Assembly: GCA_964609495.1 (NCBI GenBank)
Contig: CAZSTA010000124.1
Coordinates: forward strand, 1 to 10,767
DNA length: 10,767 bases
Source of the DNA: CAZSTA01 sp964609495 [NCBI: uncultured bacterium]
Lineage (GTDB): Bacteria > CAZSTA01
Direction of reading: 5' to 3'
The position numbers and the translations under genes are program-made. Below the pieces are notes generated by a model. It was not told where the DNA came from, made no database searches, and saw only the letters and a list, made by a program, of their open reading frames with translations. Shown in pieces: positions 6,911-10,767 of the stretch (its first letter is position 1; each line of letters opens with the position of its first letter).

Positions 6911-7060
6911 AGAATTGAAGAAACATTGAAGTCATCAGAAATGATATGATAGACCATTTACAAAGTAGGGGATAAGAAGTTATTCACATTGTTGCGAGAT
7001 TGTTATAGGATCATTACGCAAAGCAACTGAGAAATATAAGAACGAGGGGGGAATCTTAAT

Positions 7061-8944
7061 ATGAAAAATCTTAAAATACTCTTAATCGGTCAGCCAAATA
7101 CGGGAAAGTCCTCGTTACTCAATGCCCTAGTTGGTCCAAGAGTTGTGGTATCTAATTATCCTGGGACTACAGTTGAAGTGACCAGAGCCAAAAAGAGAAT
7201 TAATGATACAGAAATTGAGTTCGTAGATACCCCCGGGATATACTCTATATCTGACAGAAGCGAAGAAGAAAAGGTTACCGAGAAGGCTCTGTTTGAAGGA
7301 GAAATAGATGGGACGATAATAATTGCCGATGCCTCCTCCCTTGAGAGAAGCCTTTATTTAGTCTTGCAAATCTTAGAGGCAGAAATACCAGCTATTATAG
7401 CTTTAAATTTCGTGGAGGAAGCCGAAAGGAAAGGTATAAAAATTAATTCAGAAAAATTAGGGAAACTCCTTAACGTTCCTGTTATCCCTATAAATCCTCT
7501 AACTAGGAAAGGGATAGATAATCTCATAGATTCATTACTGAAAATTAGAGCAAAAGCAAATGGGTTTAGAGTTGGATATGATGATCATATAGAAGAGGCG
7601 ATAAAACGGATTAGATTAGAATTGGGGGAAAATAGGATACCAGAGAGATTTGTTACCTTGAGAATCTTAGAGGAAGATGAAGATTTCTATAAATATTTGA
7701 AAGACAGAAAAATACTTCGAGAAGTTAAAAAGAATTTACAAGAACATCCCAAAGTTGCTGAGGATATATCAATAACTAGATATGGAACAGCTTCATTTAT
7801 AGCAGAAAAGGTTACTCAAATAACTTCTATAAAAAAAGAGAAAAAATCACAAGGGGATATTGACAGAGTTCTCCTGCATAAAACCTGGGGGCCATTTATT
7901 ACTGGTTTATCCTATCTTGTTATCTTTGGAATACTGCTATATCTGGGCAATCTGATACAAGGCGTTCTTATGGACTTGGCAGAAATCCTTTTATCCTCTC
8001 TAGGTCTAGGGGAATACTCTATTATCACTATGGTATTAGTTCAGGGTTTAACTGGACTTGCGGCGGGTGTTTCTATCGCTCTACCTTATATATTCTTGTT
8101 CTATTTGCTCCTAGGCTTGTTAGAAGATATAGGTCTTCTTTCCCGATTTATCGTTAATGCTGAGAGGTTTTTAAGAAAATTAGGTTTACCTGGAAAATCA
8201 TTTATTCCCCTAGCCTTGGGATTAGGTTGCACCGTGCCAGCGACTAGAGCTACCAGAGTCCTATCATCTGAGAAAGAACAATTTCACACTGCCTCATTGT
8301 TTGCTTTTGTACCTTGCTCCAGTAGGATTGCCATAATAATGGGGATAATTGGATTTTATGGGGGCCTAAAGTTGGCTCTTTCTCTCTTCGCTATTTTACT
8401 TGTTGCTGGTTTAATCTGGGCTTTGGCGATAAAAAAGGTTATTCGTATAAAGAGCGAGCCTTTGCTCTTAGAACTCCCACCCTATAGAAAACCGTTACTT
8501 GGGAATGTTCTTGCTAAAAGCTGGATTAGGATGAAGGATTTCGTATATATAGTTATACCATTGTTAGTGCTTGGAGGGATAGCCTGCGGAATTTTGGATA
8601 TATTAAATCTCACTAATATTATAGTAAGACCACTCTCACCAATCACTACTTGGTTAGGATTACCTGCTGTAACTATTATCCCTTTGGTATTTGGATTTTT
8701 ACAGAAGGATTTAACCGGAGCAATGCTTGTATCAGTTTTAGGCAGTGAAATATCTTCAGTTTTAACTCCTCTTCAAATTTTCACCTTTGGTATAGCAACT
8801 ACTATTGGAATCCCCTGCATAATCGCTTTAGGAATGCTTATTAAAGAATTCGGATTTAAGAGAGCAATAGCTTTAACAATAACATCCATAGCTTATGGTC
8901 TCCTATTTGCTGGTTTAACTTGGAGGATAATTTCAATTTTTTGA
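7061..8944 (+). CDS. feoB: FeoB ferrous iron transporter
   Basis: This inner-membrane transporter has an N-terminal G domain and imports Fe(II), possibly Mn(II) given the regulator. Order: G domain (1-160) with G1 GQPNTGKSS (10-18), G2 YPGTT (33-37) and G3 DTPG (56-59); a helical regulatory segment (about 165-265); then a multi-helix membrane core from about 278 to the C-terminus. The core contains GLGCTVPATRATR (387-399) and FVPCSSR (416-422), the two conserved gate-like segments with Cys390 and Cys419. The G4 motif reads NFVE (116-119) instead of NxxD, and the G5 region reads PINPLT (143-148) instead of the common TSA, so nucleotide preference may differ from classical FeoB. At 627 residues it is slightly short but complete. 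The ATG has GAGGGGGG nine bases upstream. It lies 150 bases after the DtxR-FeoA gene with no obvious promoter between, so the two are probably one operon. No FeoC is seen. Confidence 0.95.
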   Translation: MKNLKILLIGQPNTGKSSLLNALVGPRVVVSNYPGTTVEVTRAKKRINDTEIEFVDTPGIYSISDRSEEEKVTEKALFEGEIDGTIIIADASSLERSLYLVLQILEAEIPAIIALNFVEEAERKGIKINSEKLGKLLNVPVIPINPLTRKGIDNLIDSLLKIRAKANGFRVGYDDHIEEAIKRIRLELGENRIPERFVTLRILEEDEDFYKYLKDRKILREVKKNLQEHPKVAEDISITRYGTASFIAEKVTQITSIKKEKKSQGDIDRVLLHKTWGPFITGLSYLVIFGILLYLGNLIQGVLMDLAEILLSSLGLGEYSIITMVLVQGLTGLAAGVSIALPYIFLFYLLLGLLEDIGLLSRFIVNAERFLRKLGLPGKSFIPLALGLGCTVPATRATRVLSSEKEQFHTASLFAFVPCSSRIAIIMGIIGFYGGLKLALSLFAILLVAGLIWALAIKKVIRIKSEPLLLELPPYRKPLLGNVLAKSWIRMKDFVYIVIPLLVLGGIACGILDILNLTNIIVRPLSPITTWLGLPAVTIIPLVFGFLQKDLTGAMLVSVLGSEISSVLTPLQIFTFGIATTIGIPCIIALGMLIKEFGFKRAIALTITSIAYGLLFAGLTWRIISIF

Positions 8945-9103
8945 ATAACGCTTGATGAGAATAACTCAAGTTGCGAATCGAAAATGGGAAGTTATAATTA
9001 GGACACTCTTTATAGATAACTCAAATGCTATCTAAATACAGATATTTATGATATCATCACAGAATGTAGTCTCCTCTTTTCCGAAAAATTTGCTCTTTAT
9101 CAC
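8945..9103. other. Spacer between feoB and the ahcY promoter
   Basis: No gene on either strand. A 9-bp direct repeat ATAACTCAA (8961-8969 and 9016-9024), a weak hairpin CTTGA/TCAAG (8951-8970) without a T-run, and a 10-base palindrome ATGATATCAT (9048-9057) are the only structures. I see no convincing intrinsic terminator for feoB. Confidence 0.4.
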
Positions 9104-9132
9104 TTGACAAATTGTAGATGATATGGTAATAT
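9104..9132 (+). promoter_or_regulatory. Promoter of the riboswitch-ahcY unit
   Basis: TTGACA (9104-9109), a 17-base spacer and TAATAT (9127-9132). Transcription should start near 9139, about 57 bases before the aptamer. A TATAAT at 9178-9183 sits closer to the aptamer but lacks a -35. Confidence 0.6.
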
Positions 9133-9195
9133 AAAGTAGCTGAGTTGAGCAATATAAAAATTCGAATTTCAATTGAATATAATGCTGTTAAGAAC

Positions 9196-9310
9196 CCTCT
9201 TATCCAGAGCAGGCTGAGGGACTGGCCCTATGAAGCCCGGCAACCAATCTAGGATCCTCTGGATATGGTGCTAATTCCTGCAGGACTGTTTTATCCTGAG
9301 AGATAAGAGA
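9196..9310 (+). promoter_or_regulatory. SAM-I (S-box) riboswitch aptamer
   Basis: The RNA of this stretch binds S-adenosylmethionine. The P1 helix pairs CTCTTATC (9197-9204) with GATAAGAG (9302-9309). The conserved S-box core is plain: GGGACTGGCCC (9218-9228), TGAAGCCCGGCAACC (9231-9245) and GGTGCTAATTCCTGC (9267-9281). It is followed by a mutually exclusive antiterminator and terminator, so it works by transcription attenuation: with SAM bound, P1 forms, the terminator folds and ahcY is off. The match to the family is unambiguous to the eye. SAM-I usually governs methionine and SAM synthesis genes; here the immediate target is SAH hydrolase. Confidence 0.95.
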
Positions 9311-9337
9311 GGTTCATATATAATATATGTTCCTCTC
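9307..9337 (+). promoter_or_regulatory. Antiterminator hairpin of the SAM-I riboswitch
   Basis: GAGAGG (9307-9312) pairs with CCTCTC (9332-9337), and inside it CATATA (9315-9320) pairs with TATATG (9324-9329), with a TT/TT internal loop and a TAA apical loop. It uses bases from the 3' strand of P1 and from the 5' strand of the terminator, so it can form only when SAM is absent. Confidence 0.8.
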
Positions 9338-9361
9338 CTGTCCTCTTGGGAGAGGATTTTT
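9331..9361 (+). terminator. SAM-controlled intrinsic terminator
   Basis: TCCTCTCC (9331-9338) pairs with GGAGAGGA (9349-9356) and is followed by five T residues. A shorter alternative, TCCTCT/AGAGGA with a TGGG loop (9341-9356), gives the same endpoint. It lies 85 bases before ahcY, as expected for attenuation. Confidence 0.88.
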
Positions 9362-9402
9362 GATGTCCGATTGAAACTGATCCTAAAAGCATTGATATAG
9401 AA

Positions 9403-10703
<1,301 letters not shown>

Positions 10704-10719
10704 TTTAAAAGACGAAAAT

Positions 10720-10749
10720 GGAAAGTGGAAAATTAAGTTTTCTCTTTCC
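10720..10749 (+). other. Imperfect hairpin after ahcY
   Basis: GGAAAG pairs with CTTTCC and GAAAA with TTTTC around a TTAAG loop, with a small asymmetric internal loop. No T-run follows, so it is more likely an intercistronic stability or processing element than a terminator. Confidence 0.4.
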
Positions 10750-10759
10750 CGACTTCATC

Positions 10760-10767
10760 AAAAGGAG
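10760..10767 (+). promoter_or_regulatory. Probable ribosome binding site of the next gene
   Basis: The window ends with AAAAGGAG, 57 bases after the ahcY stop and preceded by no strong terminator. It suggests another gene starting within about 15 bases past the edge and sharing the ahcY transcript. Confidence 0.45.

Noticed and set aside
9164-9183. Possible second metal box (GAATTTCAAT shared with the 5796-5820 dyad) near the ahcY promoter
   Set aside because: Only a 10-base match and a short palindrome TTCAATTGAA in very AT-rich sequence; the extended 12-base arms are not symmetric.
9178-9183. TATAAT close to the riboswitch as the main ahcY promoter
   Set aside because: No -35 hexamer at 15-19 bases and the TG is one base out of the extended -10 position; TTGACA-17-TAATAT at 9104-9132 is better.

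Overview
The window is bacterial. A SAM-I riboswitch with its own intrinsic terminator, sigma70-type promoters with 17-base spacers and AGGAGG-type ribosome binding sites all point that way. Arginine is written mostly AGA/AGG and isoleucine often ATA. Together with a THEP1-type NTPase, a non-adenylylated type I-alpha glutamine synthetase and a short, thermophile-type SAH hydrolase, this suggests a deep-branching or thermophilic, probably anaerobic lineage. I cannot name the phylum from sequence alone.

Layout. Bases 1-3555 (+) hold the 3' part of a very large TPR scaffold gene whose true start is left of the window, overlapping by 8 bases an OmpR/PhoB-type response regulator with a non-canonical receiver. 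Its stop codon directly abuts the stop of a convergent minus-strand pair: glnA (5555-4218), then a THEP1-like nucleoside-triphosphatase (best start 4119). A 14-bp hairpin lies between those two. Bases 5556-6307 form a 750-base divergent control region. It holds a glnA promoter on the minus strand carrying an 8-bp direct repeat one helical turn apart, and on the plus strand a near-consensus promoter with a Fur-box-like dyad at the expected start of transcription. A further stretch with no recognisable gene and a second promoter follow. Bases 6308-8944 encode a DtxR/MntR-family regulator fused to a FeoA domain, then FeoB. This is a ferrous iron (or manganese) uptake module, clearly more AT-rich than its flanks. 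Bases 9104-9446 hold a promoter, a SAM-I riboswitch, its antiterminator and its terminator, controlling the SAH hydrolase gene (9447-10703). The window ends on an AAAAGGAG that looks like the ribosome binding site of the next gene.

How the parts work together. The metal island appears self-contained: a metal-sensing repressor with its own FeoA domain next to the transporter it probably controls, behind a dyad suited to repression. The ahcY unit is tied to methyl-group metabolism: high SAM should stop transcription before the gene that removes SAH. GlnA and the NTPase probably share a transcript with partial attenuation at the intervening hairpin. The TPR protein and the regulator look translationally coupled, but no histidine kinase is visible.

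I found no clearly new multi-gene system. The most unusual items are the Fur-like dyad and long unexplained leader in front of the DtxR-FeoA gene, the altered guanine-specificity motifs (G4/G5) in FeoB, the atypical receiver in the TPR-linked regulator, and SAM-I control of ahcY.
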